Below, one piece after another: positions 1 to 9,574 of a stretch of 64,000 bases of DNA; positions within the stretch are counted from its first letter, which is position 1; each line of letters opens with the position of its first letter. The notes under the pieces were generated by a model that saw only the letters and a list, made by a program, of their open reading frames with translations, searched no databases and was not told the origin of the DNA. The translations under genes were made by a program, and so were the position numbers. Source of the DNA: Sediminicola arcticus (lineage in GTDB: Bacteria > Bacteroidota > Bacteroidia > Flavobacteriales > Flavobacteriaceae); NCBI RefSeq assembly GCF_040566695.1, contig NZ_JBEXAE010000005.1, positions 286,947-350,946 of the forward strand, read 5' to 3'.

Positions 1-2
1 TG

Positions 3-71
3 CCGATAATGTTGGATGCTCTTCTATTTGACAAAAACCATTCAATAAAAATGTTGATTGCTAGTGGTTAA
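3..71 (+). other. possible 3' end of an upstream gene
   Basis: A reading frame is open from the window edge to a TAA at 69-71 and would give about 22 C-terminal residues ending IASG. It may be the tail of the gene before the symporter operon, but it is too short to identify and could be chance. The remaining bases to 180 show no gene; they are AT-rich and probably hold the promoter of the operon that follows. Confidence 0.25.
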
Positions 72-180
72 ATCTCTATTTTTAAAATGTTATAATTGAG
101 AATTTTTCAACTAAGATGTTAAAATGACATCCAGAAGTAATCCATAATTTGAAAATATCAATTGATAAATCAAGGAATCA

Positions 181-444
181 ATGTCAGAAAAACAAGCTAA
201 GGCAAAAGCATATTGGAAAGAAAACCTTAGGTACTTATTACTCTTATTGTCTATATGGTTCGTGGTTTCCTATGGTGCCGGAATCCTATTTAAGGAGGCT
301 TTAGATACCATTAAATTGGGAGGTTTTAAACTCGGTTTTTGGTTTGCTCAGCAAGGATCTATTTATGTGTTTGTCATACTCATTTTTATATATGTTAGAC
401 TGATGAACAAATTGGATAAAAAATATGGATTTAATGAAGAATAG
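181..444 (+). CDS. DUF4212 protein, small subunit of sodium:solute symporter
   Basis: An 87-residue protein with two hydrophobic segments (about residues 18-37 and 56-72) separated by a short loop with GGFKLGFWFAQQGS, ending in a charged tail. This is the DUF4212 layout: a small membrane protein almost always encoded directly before a VC_2705-type sodium:solute symporter, as here (the next start is 27 bp downstream). It is thought to be an accessory subunit of that symporter in the inner membrane. The contiguous symporter and acetyl-CoA synthetase point to a role in uptake of acetate or a similar short-chain acid. The family call is firm; the substrate is inferred. Confidence 0.88.
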   Translation: MSEKQAKAKAYWKENLRYLLLLLSIWFVVSYGAGILFKEALDTIKLGGFKLGFWFAQQGSIYVFVILIFIYVRLMNKLDKKYGFNEE

Positions 445-471
445 ACTTCTCAAATATAAAATTAAGGGGAT

Positions 472-2184
472 ATGAGTGTACAATTGTGGACCTACATTAT
501 TGTAGGGGTAACCTTTGCATTGTACATAGGCATAGCCATATGGTCTAGGGCAGGATCTACCAAAGAGTTTTATGTTGCTGGAGGGAATGTTTCGCCATTA
601 GCCAATGGCATGGCCACGGCAGCAGATTGGATGTCTGCCGCCTCATTTATATCTATGGCAGGTATTATTTCGTTTGCCGGATATGATGGCTCTGTTTATC
701 TTATGGGTTGGACAGGGGGATACGTACTATTGGCACTTCTTTTAGCTCCTTATCTCAGAAAATTTGGAAAGTTTACGGTACCAGATTTTATTGGGGAACG
801 CTATTACTCCAAAACCGCCCGTATCGTAGCTGTAATTTGTGCCTTGATTGTATCTTTCACCTATGTAGCCGGACAAATGCGAGGCGTAGGCGTAGTGTTT
901 TCAAGGTTTTTAAAAGTTGATATTACCACTGGGGTAATCATAGGGATGGTTATTGTTCTTTTCTATGCTGTTTTGGGAGGTATGAAGGGGATAACCTATA
1001 CCCAGGTGGCTCAATATTGCGTTCTCATTTTTGCCTTTATGGTTCCTGCTATTTTTATTTCCATACAAATGACGGGTAATCCTATTCCCCAATTGGGAAT
1101 GGGTTCTATGGTCAATGATGGCTCAGGAATGTATTTGTTAGATAAATTAAATGGACTCTCTACGGAATTAGGCTTTGCCGAATATACAGATGGCTCCAAG
1201 TCCCTCATAGATGTGTTCGCTATTACCTTGGCCCTAATGGTGGGGACCGCAGGATTACCACATGTTATTGTACGTTTTTTCACGGTCAAAAGAGTGAGGG
1301 ATGCACGTAAATCAGCGGGTTGGGCCCTATTGCTAATCGCTATTTTATATACCACTGCCCCGGCTGTTGCAGTATTTGCCAAAACCAATCTTATCAATAC
1401 CGTTAGTGATAAGGACTATTCCAGTATGCCTACCTGGTTTAAAAACTGGGAAGAAACTGGGCTTTTGGTTTTTGATGATAAAAATAGTGATGGAAAAATA
1501 CAGTATGTAGCCAATAAAATTGATAATGAACTGACTATTGATAATGATATTATGGTATTAGCAAATCCGGAAATCGCAAATTTACCTGCATGGGTAATTG
1601 CATTGGTAGCCGCTGGGGGATTAGCAGCGGCGTTATCCACAGCTGCAGGTTTGTTGTTAGTAATCTCCTCATCTGTATCCCATGATTTGATTAAAAGTAT
1701 TTTTAAACCTAATATTTCAGAAGCGGGAGAATTATGGGCTGCTCGTATTTCTGCTACAGTTGCTGTGATTATAGCTGGGTATTTTGGTATTCATCCACCT
1801 GGTTTTGTAGCGGCGGTGGTAGCCCTCGCATTTGGACTTGCAGCGGCTTCCTTTTTCCCTGCTATCGTACTAGGAATCTTTTATAAGAAAATGAGTAAGG
1901 AAGGAGCCATAGCAGGAATGATTGTTGGGATTTCTTTGATGTTATACTATATGGTTAAATTCAAATTTGGACTTTTCGATGGGGGTAAAGCTTCGGTGGC
2001 AGCACTTTCAAAAGACTGGTGGTTTGGAATTTCTCCTGAAGGCTTTGGTAGCATTGCAATGATTGTTAATTTTATAGTGGCCCTTTTGGTCAACCTATTT
2101 GCGCCAGATCCCCCAGAATTAGTGCAAGAAATTGTAGAAGATATCCGAATTCCAAGTGGAGCGGGTAAGGCTAAAGGCCATTAA
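472..2184 (+). CDS. sodium:solute symporter (SSS family, ActP-like)
   Basis: A 570-residue polytopic inner-membrane transporter of the sodium:solute symporter family. The N-terminus (FYVAGGNVSPLANGMATAAD, about residues 33-52) is the typical first-to-second helix signature of this family, and thirteen or so hydrophobic segments follow. A hydrophilic insert near residues 310-365 is usual for the VC_2705 subfamily that pairs with DUF4212. A clear ribosome site (AAGGGG) precedes the ATG. It sits between the DUF4212 gene and acs, so co-transcription and import of acetate or another short monocarboxylate for activation by Acs is likely. The exact substrate is inferred from the neighbours only. Confidence 0.9.
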   Translation: MSVQLWTYIIVGVTFALYIGIAIWSRAGSTKEFYVAGGNVSPLANGMATAADWMSAASFISMAGIISFAGYDGSVYLMGWTGGYVLLALLLAPYLRKFGKFTVPDFIGERYYSKTARIVAVICALIVSFTYVAGQMRGVGVVFSRFLKVDITTGVIIGMVIVLFYAVLGGMKGITYTQVAQYCVLIFAFMVPAIFISIQMTGNPIPQLGMGSMVNDGSGMYLLDKLNGLSTELGFAEYTDGSKSLIDVFAITLALMVGTAGLPHVIVRFFTVKRVRDARKSAGWALLLIAILYTTAPAVAVFAKTNLINTVSDKDYSSMPTWFKNWEETGLLVFDDKNSDGKIQYVANKIDNELTIDNDIMVLANPEIANLPAWVIALVAAGGLAAALSTAAGLLLVISSSVSHDLIKSIFKPNISEAGELWAARISATVAVIIAGYFGIHPPGFVAAVVALAFGLAAASFFPAIVLGIFYKKMSKEGAIAGMIVGISLMLYYMVKFKFGLFDGGKASVAALSKDWWFGISPEGFGSIAMIVNFIVALLVNLFAPDPPELVQEIVEDIRIPSGAGKAKGH

Positions 2185-2217
2185 TATTAAATGATTTTAT
2201 AATATTAGCATTTTAAA

Positions 2218-4125
2218 ATGAGCAATTACCATATCAAACATTTAGAAGAGTACTTTCAGGTGTATCGTAAATCGGTGAGAGACCCAGAAAGTTTCTGGGA
2301 AGAAGTTGCGGAAGAACATTTTATGTGGCGAAAAAAATGGGATAAGGTATTAAGTTGGGACTTTTCGAAACCTGAAGTAAAGTGGTTCGAAGGGGCGAAA
2401 TTAAATATCACTGAAAACTGTATTGATAGGCATTTGACTACAAGAGGCGACAAAACGGCCATTATTTTTGAGCCAAATAATCCCGAAGAAGAAGCGGAGC
2501 ATATAACCTTTAGACAGCTTCACGAACGAGTATGTGAATTTTCCAATGTACTGAAAGACCAAGGAATAAAAAAGGGGGATAGGGTATGTATCTATTTGCC
2601 AATGATCCCGGAATTGGCCATTTCAGTTTTGGCCTGTGCCCGCATTGGAGCCATTCATTCCGTAGTTTTTGCCGGTTTTTCATCAACGGCCTTAGCTACC
2701 CGTATAAATGATAGTGATTGTAAAATGGTAATTACTTCTGATGGTTCTTATAGAGGTGCAAAATCAATTGATTTAAAAGGGATTGTAGATGATGCCTTGG
2801 AAAATTGTCCAGGTGTGCAAACGGTTCTTGTAGCAAAGCGAATCAACTCAGAGATACCTATGAAGAAGGGCCGTGATAAATGGTTGCAGCCTTTATTGGA
2901 TAATGCCTATAGGGATTGTGTTCCGGAAATAATGGATGCCGAGGATCCCTTGTTCATCTTGTATACTTCTGGATCTACAGGAAAACCTAAGGGCATGTTG
3001 CATACCACAGCGGGGTATATGGTATACACCGCCTATACGTTTAAGAATGTTTTTCAATATAAAGAAGAAGATGTGTTTTGGTGTACCGCCGATATTGGTT
3101 GGATTACGGGTCACAGTTATATCGTTTATGGGCCATTGGCCAATGGTGCCACAACAGTAATGTTCGAGGGGGTTCCAAGCTATCCTGATTTTGGGCGTTT
3201 TTGGGAAATTATAGAAAAGCATAAAGTCAATCAGTTTTATACGGCCCCAACGGCTATTAGAGCCTTGGCTAAAGAGAATTTAGAATTTGTTGAAAAATAC
3301 GATCTGTCTTCAATAAAGGTATTGGGAACTGTAGGAGAACCTATCAACGAAGAGGCATGGCATTGGTACAATGTAAATGTGGGCAAAAAGAAAAGCCCAA
3401 TTGTGGATACGTGGTGGCAAACGGAAACAGGAGGCATCATGATTTCACCTATCCCTTATGCCACTCCTACCATTCCCACCTACGCTACCCTGCCCTTGCC
3501 GGGTATACAACCTGCTTTAATGGATGAACAGGGTAACGAAATTAAGGGAAATCAGGTTGATGGTCGTTTGTGCATCAAATTTCCATGGCCTTCCATGGCC
3601 AGAACAATTTGGGGAAATCACCAAAGGTATAAGGATACCTATTTTTCCACGTATGAGAATAAATATTTCACAGGGGACGGGGCATTAAGAGATGAGGTAG
3701 GGTATTACCGGATTACAGGTAGGGTAGACGATGTAATCATTGTTTCAGGACATAATTTGGGTACGGCACCCATTGAGGATGCAATTAATGAACACCCTGC
3801 CGTAGCAGAGTCAGCCATAGTTGGCTTTCCGCACGATATTAAGGGAAGTGCCCTTTACGGATATGTAATATTAAAAGAAACCGGGGAATCTCGGGATCAT
3901 AACAACCTCCGTAAAGAAATCAACCAGATTATTACGGAGCATATTGGACCTATCGCCAAGTTGGACAAAATTCAATTTACCAGTGGCCTTCCAAAAACAA
4001 GATCTGGAAAAATCATGAGAAGGATTCTTCGTAAAATAGCTTGTAACGAAATGGATAACCTAGGGGATACGTCTACCTTATTGAACCCTGAAATAGTTCA
4101 GGAGATTATAGACAATAAATTGTAA
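2218..4125 (+). CDS. acs: acetyl-coenzyme A synthetase
   Basis: A 635-residue AMP-forming acetyl-CoA synthetase, which activates acetate with ATP and CoA through acetyl-AMP in the cytoplasm. The N-terminal ACAS domain is followed by the AMP-binding core with the P-loop-like motif YTSGSTGKPKG (about residue 248), WWQTETGG (about 399), and the hinge region YYRITGRVDDVI. The C-terminal motif PKTRSGKIMRR contains the lysine (about residue 597) that is acetylated in well-studied homologues. Length is normal. It is the last gene of the symporter operon and ends at a strong terminator shared with the convergent carboxylase operon. Propionate could be a secondary substrate, which would feed that carboxylase; this is inference. 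Confidence 0.97.
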   Translation: MSNYHIKHLEEYFQVYRKSVRDPESFWEEVAEEHFMWRKKWDKVLSWDFSKPEVKWFEGAKLNITENCIDRHLTTRGDKTAIIFEPNNPEEEAEHITFRQLHERVCEFSNVLKDQGIKKGDRVCIYLPMIPELAISVLACARIGAIHSVVFAGFSSTALATRINDSDCKMVITSDGSYRGAKSIDLKGIVDDALENCPGVQTVLVAKRINSEIPMKKGRDKWLQPLLDNAYRDCVPEIMDAEDPLFILYTSGSTGKPKGMLHTTAGYMVYTAYTFKNVFQYKEEDVFWCTADIGWITGHSYIVYGPLANGATTVMFEGVPSYPDFGRFWEIIEKHKVNQFYTAPTAIRALAKENLEFVEKYDLSSIKVLGTVGEPINEEAWHWYNVNVGKKKSPIVDTWWQTETGGIMISPIPYATPTIPTYATLPLPGIQPALMDEQGNEIKGNQVDGRLCIKFPWPSMARTIWGNHQRYKDTYFSTYENKYFTGDGALRDEVGYYRITGRVDDVIIVSGHNLGTAPIEDAINEHPAVAESAIVGFPHDIKGSALYGYVILKETGESRDHNNLRKEINQIITEHIGPIAKLDKIQFTSGLPKTRSGKIMRRILRKIACNEMDNLGDTSTLLNPEIVQEIIDNKL

Positions 4126-4148
4126 TTACTTTCTAAATGCACAGATAT

Positions 4149-4179
4149 AAAAAAGCCTTCTTTAAAGAAGGCTTTTTAG
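4149..4179. terminator. bidirectional rho-independent terminator
   Basis: A near-perfect inverted repeat (AAAAAGCCTTC / GAAGGCTTTTT) lies between the convergent ends of acs and the carboxyltransferase gene, with an A-run on one side and a T-run on the other, so it can stop transcription from both directions. Confidence 0.9.
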
Positions 4180-5721
4180 TTATAATGGGATATTGCCATG
4201 TTTTCGGTTGGGTCGCACTTGCTCCTTATTTTCCAGCATACTAAACCCCTTGATCAGTTTTCTACGGGTATCCTTTGGCAGAATCACTTCGTCTATAAAA
4301 CCACGTTGTGCTGCTAGGTACGGATTGGCAAACTTGAGTGCGTATTCTGCTTCCTTTTCTGCTAGCTTTTTTGAAGGGTCGTCTGCTGCAGAAATTTCTT
4401 TTTTAAAGATAATCTCACTAGCACCTTTGGCTCCCATGACGGCAATTTCAGCACTTGGCCAAGCATAATTTAGATCGGCTCCAATATGCTTAGAGTTCAT
4501 CACATCATAGGCGCCGCCGTAGGCTTTACGTGTTATGACCGTGATGCGGGGAACAGTGGCTTCGCTCAAGGCATAAAGGAGTTTGGCACCATGCACTATA
4601 ATTCCGTTCCATTCCTGATCCGTACCCGGCAAAAAACCTGGGACATCAACTAAGACCAGAAGGGGAATGTTGAAACAATCGCAAAAACGCACAAACCTAG
4701 CCGCTTTTTTAGAACTGTTTACATCCAATACCCCTGCTAAAAACATAGGCTGGTTGGCAACAACACCTATGCTTCTGCCACCTAGTCTAGCAAATCCTAC
4801 AAGGATGTTTTCGGCATAGTCTTTATGTATTTCGTAAAAGCTATCTTTATCTATGATGCCTTTAATCACCTCATGCATATCATATGGTTTATTGGCATTA
4901 TCGGGAATAATGTTCGATAACCGATCCCTGATTTCATCGCCGAACTCAAATGGAAGGGTTTTTGGCGTCTCTTTGTTGCTCTGTGGTAAATACCCTAAAA
5001 GTATTTTTATATCCTCCAAACATAGTACGTCATTGGCTGAGGTAATATGTGCCACTCCGGATTTAGTTGAATGTGTGCTTGCCCCACCTAGTTCTTCAGA
5101 GGTAACTTCTTCATTTGTTACTGTTTTTACCACATTTGGGCCAGTTACGAACATATAGCTGGTGTCTTCTACCATCATGGTAAAATCTGTCATCGCAGGA
5201 GAATATACCGCTCCTCCGGCACATGGTCCCATAATAGCTGATATTTGGGGGATAACCCCAGAGGCCTGTACGTTTCTATAAAAAATATCCGCATAACCTC
5301 CCAAGGAGCGCACGCCCTCTTGGATACGGGCCCCTCCTGAATCATTTAATCCAACAAGGGGAGCACCAATCTTAACCGCAAGATCCATGATCTTACAGAT
5401 TTTTTCGGCGTGGGTTTCTGAAAGTGCTCCTCCAAATACTGTAAAATCTTGGGCAAACACATATACCAACCTTCCATTGACAGTGCCGTAACCTGTAATC
5501 ACCCCATCACCGTAATAGAGTTCCTTATCCATTTCAAAATCTGTGGTCCTGTGGGTCACGAGAATACCTATTTCCTCAAAGGAACCGGCATCCATCAAAT
5601 AATTGACCCTCTCACGAGCAGTCAATTTTTTCTTTTGGTGTTGTTTTTTTATCCGATTTTCACCTCCCCCCAAATGGGCTTTGGCAATTTTATCTTGTAG
5701 TTCTTTTATTTTAGAATCCAT
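4180..5721 (-). CDS. propionyl-CoA carboxylase, carboxyltransferase (beta) subunit
   Basis: A 513-residue acyl-CoA carboxylase beta subunit that moves the carboxyl group from carboxybiotin to the acyl-CoA. Crotonase-type oxyanion-hole motifs are visible: GPCAGGAVYSPA in the N-terminal half and KAYGGAYDVM in the C-terminal half, plus LVDVPGFLPGTDQEW. The aspartate in GGAYDVM is the residue that, in characterised enzymes, favours propionyl-CoA over acetyl-CoA. Length matches PccB. It is the last gene of a tight operon with biotin carboxylase (3 bp away) and BCCP. Product would be methylmalonyl-CoA, entering central metabolism as succinyl-CoA. Methylcrotonyl-CoA carboxylase is the main alternative but fits less well. 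Confidence 0.88.
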   Translation of the reverse strand: MDSKIKELQDKIAKAHLGGGENRIKKQHQKKKLTARERVNYLMDAGSFEEIGILVTHRTTDFEMDKELYYGDGVITGYGTVNGRLVYVFAQDFTVFGGALSETHAEKICKIMDLAVKIGAPLVGLNDSGGARIQEGVRSLGGYADIFYRNVQASGVIPQISAIMGPCAGGAVYSPAMTDFTMMVEDTSYMFVTGPNVVKTVTNEEVTSEELGGASTHSTKSGVAHITSANDVLCLEDIKILLGYLPQSNKETPKTLPFEFGDEIRDRLSNIIPDNANKPYDMHEVIKGIIDKDSFYEIHKDYAENILVGFARLGGRSIGVVANQPMFLAGVLDVNSSKKAARFVRFCDCFNIPLLVLVDVPGFLPGTDQEWNGIIVHGAKLLYALSEATVPRITVITRKAYGGAYDVMNSKHIGADLNYAWPSAEIAVMGAKGASEIIFKKEISAADDPSKKLAEKEAEYALKFANPYLAAQRGFIDEVILPKDTRRKLIKGFSMLENKEQVRPNRKHGNIPL

Positions 5722-5724
5722 ATA

Positions 5725-7173
5725 TTACTGAATTGGCAATCTTAACATTTTTTGGTCTTGCATATACTGTTTTAAGGCAATCATGGCCGCAATATTAGCC
5801 TCCTGTTCCTTGATGTTTTTTAGGGCTTCAGTGGAATAATAATTTTTAACGAAGTGAGTATCAAAATCACCGGATCTAAAGGCTTCATGTTCGCAAACAT
5901 ATTTTCCAAAAGCCAAGGTGGTCTCTACACCGGCCACCTGATACCTGTCAATGGCTGAAATCATTAATTGAATTGCCTCTTCCCTTGTTTTTCCATAAGT
6001 GATTAGTTTGGCCAACATGGGGTCGTAATAAATGGGAATATCCATCCCTTCCTCAAACCCATTGTCAACACGTATGCCATCTCCTTCTGGTAGTACATAG
6101 GTATCTAAGTGGCCTACGCTTGGTAAAAAGTCATTTAGAGGATCTTCGGCATATACCCTTAACTCTAGGGCATGGCCATTTATTTTTAAGTCATTTTGAG
6201 CAATGGGGAGTTTTTCGCCCATAGCTACTCTTATTTGTAGTTCCACCAAATCTACTCCAGTGATCAGTTCAGTTACTGGATGTTCCACTTGAAGTCTGGT
6301 GTTCATTTCCAGAAAGTAAAAATTATGGTTTTTATCTAATAGAAATTCTACGGTACCGGCACCGACATAATTGCATGCTTGAGCAACTTTTACTGCCGCT
6401 TCTCCCATCTTTGTCCTTAATTCTGTGGTAAGCACCGAAGATGGAGCTTCCTCCACTACCTTTTGGTGCCTTCTTTGGATACTGCATTCCCTTTCAAAAA
6501 GATGTAGAATGGTACCATGGGTATCTGCCATGACCTGTATTTCTATATGTCTAGGAGAAGCTACGTATTTTTCTATAAAAACAGACCCATCCCCAAAGGC
6601 AGAAGTTGCCTCACTTATGGCCCTATTCATCTGTGATTCTAATTCACTTTCCTTTTCCACGACCCGCATCCCTTTTCCACCACCACCAGCAGAAGCTTTG
6701 ATCAGGATGGGAAAACCAATTTCTTTACTAATTTCCTTTGCTTTATTTACATCGGTAATGGCTTTGTCTATCCCAGGGACCATGGGTATACCATAGCCTT
6801 TAACGGCATCTTTGGCTGCCAATTTACTCCCCATTATTTTAATGGCTTCAGATTTTGGCCCTATGAAAATAATGTTATTTTTTTCGACTTCTTCTGCAAA
6901 TGCCGCATTCTCACTTAGAAATCCGTACCCCGGATGAATAGCATCTACACCTAGTTCTTTAGCAACCTTAATGATTTTGGATCCCAAGAGATAGGATTCA
7001 TTGGAGGGGGGCTCTCCTATGCAAACGGCCTCATCTGCAAATCTTACGTGGGGGGCATTTCTGTCTATAGTAGAATAAATTGCTACGGTTTTGATACCCA
7101 TTTTTTGGGCAGTTTTCATTACCCTAATGGCAATTTCACCACGGTTGGCAATCAGTATTTTTTTTATGTCCAT
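5725..7173 (-). CDS. accC: biotin carboxylase subunit of acyl-CoA carboxylase
   Basis: A 482-residue biotin carboxylase with the order N-domain (KILIANRGEIAIRV), ATP-grasp domain with the glycine-rich loop ASAGGGGKGMRVV (about residues 160-172), the FLEMNTRLQVEHPVTE active-site strand, and the C-terminal domain. It carboxylates the biotin of the BCCP encoded just upstream, using bicarbonate and ATP. Most alpha subunits of propionyl-CoA carboxylases fuse this domain to the biotin domain; here the two are separate genes 3 bp apart. The C-terminal ~30 residues extend beyond the usual AccC core. The symbol accC is used for the family; the operon suggests service to propionyl-CoA carboxylase rather than only fatty-acid synthesis. 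Confidence 0.9.
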   Translation of the reverse strand: MDIKKILIANRGEIAIRVMKTAQKMGIKTVAIYSTIDRNAPHVRFADEAVCIGEPPSNESYLLGSKIIKVAKELGVDAIHPGYGFLSENAAFAEEVEKNNIIFIGPKSEAIKIMGSKLAAKDAVKGYGIPMVPGIDKAITDVNKAKEISKEIGFPILIKASAGGGGKGMRVVEKESELESQMNRAISEATSAFGDGSVFIEKYVASPRHIEIQVMADTHGTILHLFERECSIQRRHQKVVEEAPSSVLTTELRTKMGEAAVKVAQACNYVGAGTVEFLLDKNHNFYFLEMNTRLQVEHPVTELITGVDLVELQIRVAMGEKLPIAQNDLKINGHALELRVYAEDPLNDFLPSVGHLDTYVLPEGDGIRVDNGFEEGMDIPIYYDPMLAKLITYGKTREEAIQLMISAIDRYQVAGVETTLAFGKYVCEHEAFRSGDFDTHFVKNYYSTEALKNIKEQEANIAAMIALKQYMQDQKMLRLPIQ

Positions 7174-7176
7174 TTC

Positions 7177-7665
7177 TTAGTCAAATTCAATTAATAACTG
7201 TCCCTTGTCAATTGCCGTTCCTTTGTTTACTAGGACCGCTTTTATGACCCCTTCACGCGGGGAAGTGATGATATTTTCCATTTTCATGGCTTCCAATATC
7301 AAAAGAGGTTCACCCTCTATTACTGATTGACCGGGAGCCACATGGATGTCCAATATCAAACCGGGCATAGGAGCCTTAATGGAATCAATCTGTTTGGTAG
7401 ACCCCAGGGCAAAACCCATTTCCTGGATCAAAAGGTCCAGGTCATCAGTTATAGTTACGTGATACGGTTTGTGATTGATTTTTACGGTATATGCCTTTTT
7501 ATTCATATCCGACTTTACCATTTCTGCTTTAAAAGGTTTGTTATTTTGGAGAACATGATATTGTAATGGCCCTGTTGGCGTAGTATCTAGTTGTTCCAAA
7601 TCAGCTAAAGGAATGGTAAAACTGTAGGTTTCATTTACAGTCACTTCAAACTTTTTATTCATCAA
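7177..7665 (-). CDS. biotin carboxyl carrier protein of acyl-CoA carboxylase
   Basis: A 162-residue biotin carrier. The C-terminal half is a biotinyl/lipoyl domain with the EAMKMEN motif, whose lysine (residue 128) should be biotinylated. The proline-containing strand KAPMPGLILDI opens the domain. The N-terminal ~85 residues form a strand-rich region resembling the BT-like domain that links carrier and carboxylase in fused alpha subunits, which supports a split alpha subunit. It is the first gene of the three-gene operon BCCP, biotin carboxylase, carboxyltransferase. The operon promoter should lie at 7666-7842, where I see no gene and no clear consensus promoter. Confidence 0.88.
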   Translation of the reverse strand: MMNKKFEVTVNETYSFTIPLADLEQLDTTPTGPLQYHVLQNNKPFKAEMVKSDMNKKAYTVKINHKPYHVTITDDLDLLIQEMGFALGSTKQIDSIKAPMPGLILDIHVAPGQSVIEGEPLLILEAMKMENIITSPREGVIKAVLVNKGTAIDKGQLLIEFD

Positions 7666-7842
7666 ACTATTGGTTTAGAAAGATCTAGCCCTAAGATTTT
7701 TCAGTAAAAATAAAGGTAAGAGGATAATTAGTATTAACTCTTACACGGTCTAGATAGCTTTAATAGTTTAAAGATATATTTAATTTTTAAAGTGAAGAAA
7801 CAATACGCCCCTGTTATGGACGATAAAAGAAAGAGGGATGGG

Positions 7843-8562
7843 TCATTTATAGTTATCGTTGGGCAGGTTTAACATGGTGTTGTGGGTGGTCTTAATTTTT
7901 TCTGGTGGAAAGCCGGTTTTAAACATTAGGAAAAGCACCAAATTGGTGAAATTAACACGCAAGTAGGAATTGTAGTCGTATTTTCTGCCAGAAACCACTA
8001 AGTTGTTATTCACAATTTTATAGGTAATTTTGTTTTTCTTGAGCTTAAACCAAAATTCAAAATCTTCCATGATCACCTGCTTTTCGTTAAAGCCGTCCAA
8101 GGTTTCAAAATTTGCCTTGGTAATAAAGAGGCATTGATCTCCCGCTCCCGTGAATAATCCGTCTTTGGTGGTAAAAAATTCGTTTATTTTAAGGAGAGGA
8201 CCACTCTTATCAAATTTATAAGAAAAAAGGCCTGCACCATAACCATCACCTATGGTGTCATATATATTATTCAAAAATCCATTTGGAGGAATACTGTCTG
8301 CATGTAAAAATGCTAGAATACTTCCCTTAGCCATTTTTGCCCCCAAGTTCATTTGTACCGCCCTACCTTTTCCTTTGCATTTAATTATTTTAAAAGGTCC
8401 TGTAGTTGTTATAAGTTCTGTTCCATCTGAATTACCAGCAGATAGGATCACCAACACTTCTACTTGAAGGGAAGGATGTTGTTTTAATTGTGCAGAAAGT
8501 ATTTTTAAAAGACTTTCAATATTTTCTTTCTCGTTGTGGGCAGGGATAATAATACTGAGCAT
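7843..8562 (-). CDS. family 2 glycosyltransferase, TIGR04283-type
   Basis: A 239-residue GT-A fold glycosyltransferase. It opens with LSIIIPAHNEKENI, followed by GNSDGT, the glycine/lysine loop CKGKGRAVQMNLGA and the metal-binding region LHADSIPP (DxD-like). A later MEDFEFWFKL motif matches the ED of family 2 enzymes. Overall length and motifs fit the TIGR04283 group, often found with arsenosugar-type gene clusters in Bacteroidota and cyanobacteria. The usual arsenic-methylating or radical-SAM partners are not in this window, so the arsenosugar role is only a family association. The gene is divergent from the DUF547 gene, a frequent neighbour of this family. Confidence 0.75.
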   Translation of the reverse strand: MLSIIIPAHNEKENIESLLKILSAQLKQHPSLQVEVLVILSAGNSDGTELITTTGPFKIIKCKGKGRAVQMNLGAKMAKGSILAFLHADSIPPNGFLNNIYDTIGDGYGAGLFSYKFDKSGPLLKINEFFTTKDGLFTGAGDQCLFITKANFETLDGFNEKQVIMEDFEFWFKLKKNKITYKIVNNNLVVSGRKYDYNSYLRVNFTNLVLFLMFKTGFPPEKIKTTHNTMLNLPNDNYK

Positions 8563-8748
8563 ACTCTTAGTTCAAAAGGGTTTTCCTCTAGTCATGTACG
8601 AAGGTACAAAGGTTAGGGTTCAATTTTTATAAGTTCAATTTTAAAATTGATCGATTCTTTTGAAAGATAATTAGAGAACTATGGACTAAGAATAAAACCT
8701 ATCTACAATAAATCGCGTATTTATTTTAATAGACACAAGTTTACAATT

Positions 8749-9531
8749 ATGAAAGTACTCGGTATAATATTATTCATTTTCTTGCCTTTTTTACCCTTTG
8801 AAGAGGTTGATGATCAAAAGGGCTCAATACAAAAGACAGATTTCAATGAACTATCTGAGCAATTTTTAAGGAATATTAAGGAGGGAAAGGATACAAAGGA
8901 CCTGCAGAATATCTTAGCTAATACGAGTTTAGAAGAGTTGGAATCCTCCTTAAAAACTAACGATGAGAAAACAGCTTTTTGGTTAAATATTTACAATGCC
9001 TATATACAGGTTATTTTAGCAGACAAGCCAGAGTTGTATAAAGATAGGAGTAGTTTCTTTAAAATTGAACAGATTAATATTGCAGGAAGAATCTTTTCTT
9101 TTGCAGAAATAGAACATGGTATGGTGCGTAAATCCCAATGGGAGTATGGTTTGGGATATATAAGAACATCGTTTCCGAACAAATTTGAACGCACACTGAG
9201 GGTTGAAGATCGAGATTACCGCGTTCACTTTGCTCTTAACTGTGGTGCCAAGGATTGTCCGCCCGTGGCTATTTATAATGCAGATAGATTGGATGAGCAA
9301 CTTGAAAAGGGTACCCAACGTTTCTTAACCAGAACATCGGAGTTTAGCAATGATAATAGGGTCGCTGCCGTGACGTCATTGTTCAGTTGGTTTAGGGGTG
9401 ATTTTGGAGGTAAAAGTGGCACCAAGGAGATCCTAAAAAAGAATGGCATCATAAAGAGTACGAAAGATATAGATTTGGTTTATAAAAATTATGACTGGAC
9501 CCTTTATTTGGATAACTTTATTGAACTGTAG
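8749..9531 (+). CDS. secreted DUF547 domain protein
   Basis: A 260-residue protein with an N-terminal hydrophobic signal (residues 1-18) and a DUF547 domain covering most of the rest. Diagnostic stretches are KTAFWLNIYNAYIQ, the FPNKFERTLRVEDRD region and HFALNCGAKDCPPVAIYNADRL; the last, with two cysteines, is the DUF547 signature. The protein is presumably periplasmic or exported. The biochemical function of DUF547 is unknown. It is divergent from the TIGR04283 glycosyltransferase and is followed 43 bp later by a broken RND exporter gene, so it may once have belonged to a longer operon. Confidence 0.85.
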   Translation: MKVLGIILFIFLPFLPFEEVDDQKGSIQKTDFNELSEQFLRNIKEGKDTKDLQNILANTSLEELESSLKTNDEKTAFWLNIYNAYIQVILADKPELYKDRSSFFKIEQINIAGRIFSFAEIEHGMVRKSQWEYGLGYIRTSFPNKFERTLRVEDRDYRVHFALNCGAKDCPPVAIYNADRLDEQLEKGTQRFLTRTSEFSNDNRVAAVTSLFSWFRGDFGGKSGTKEILKKNGIIKSTKDIDLVYKNYDWTLYLDNFIEL

Positions 9532-9574
9532 GATTTTAATAAGAATATATTGAAACGATTATTTTATACTATTG

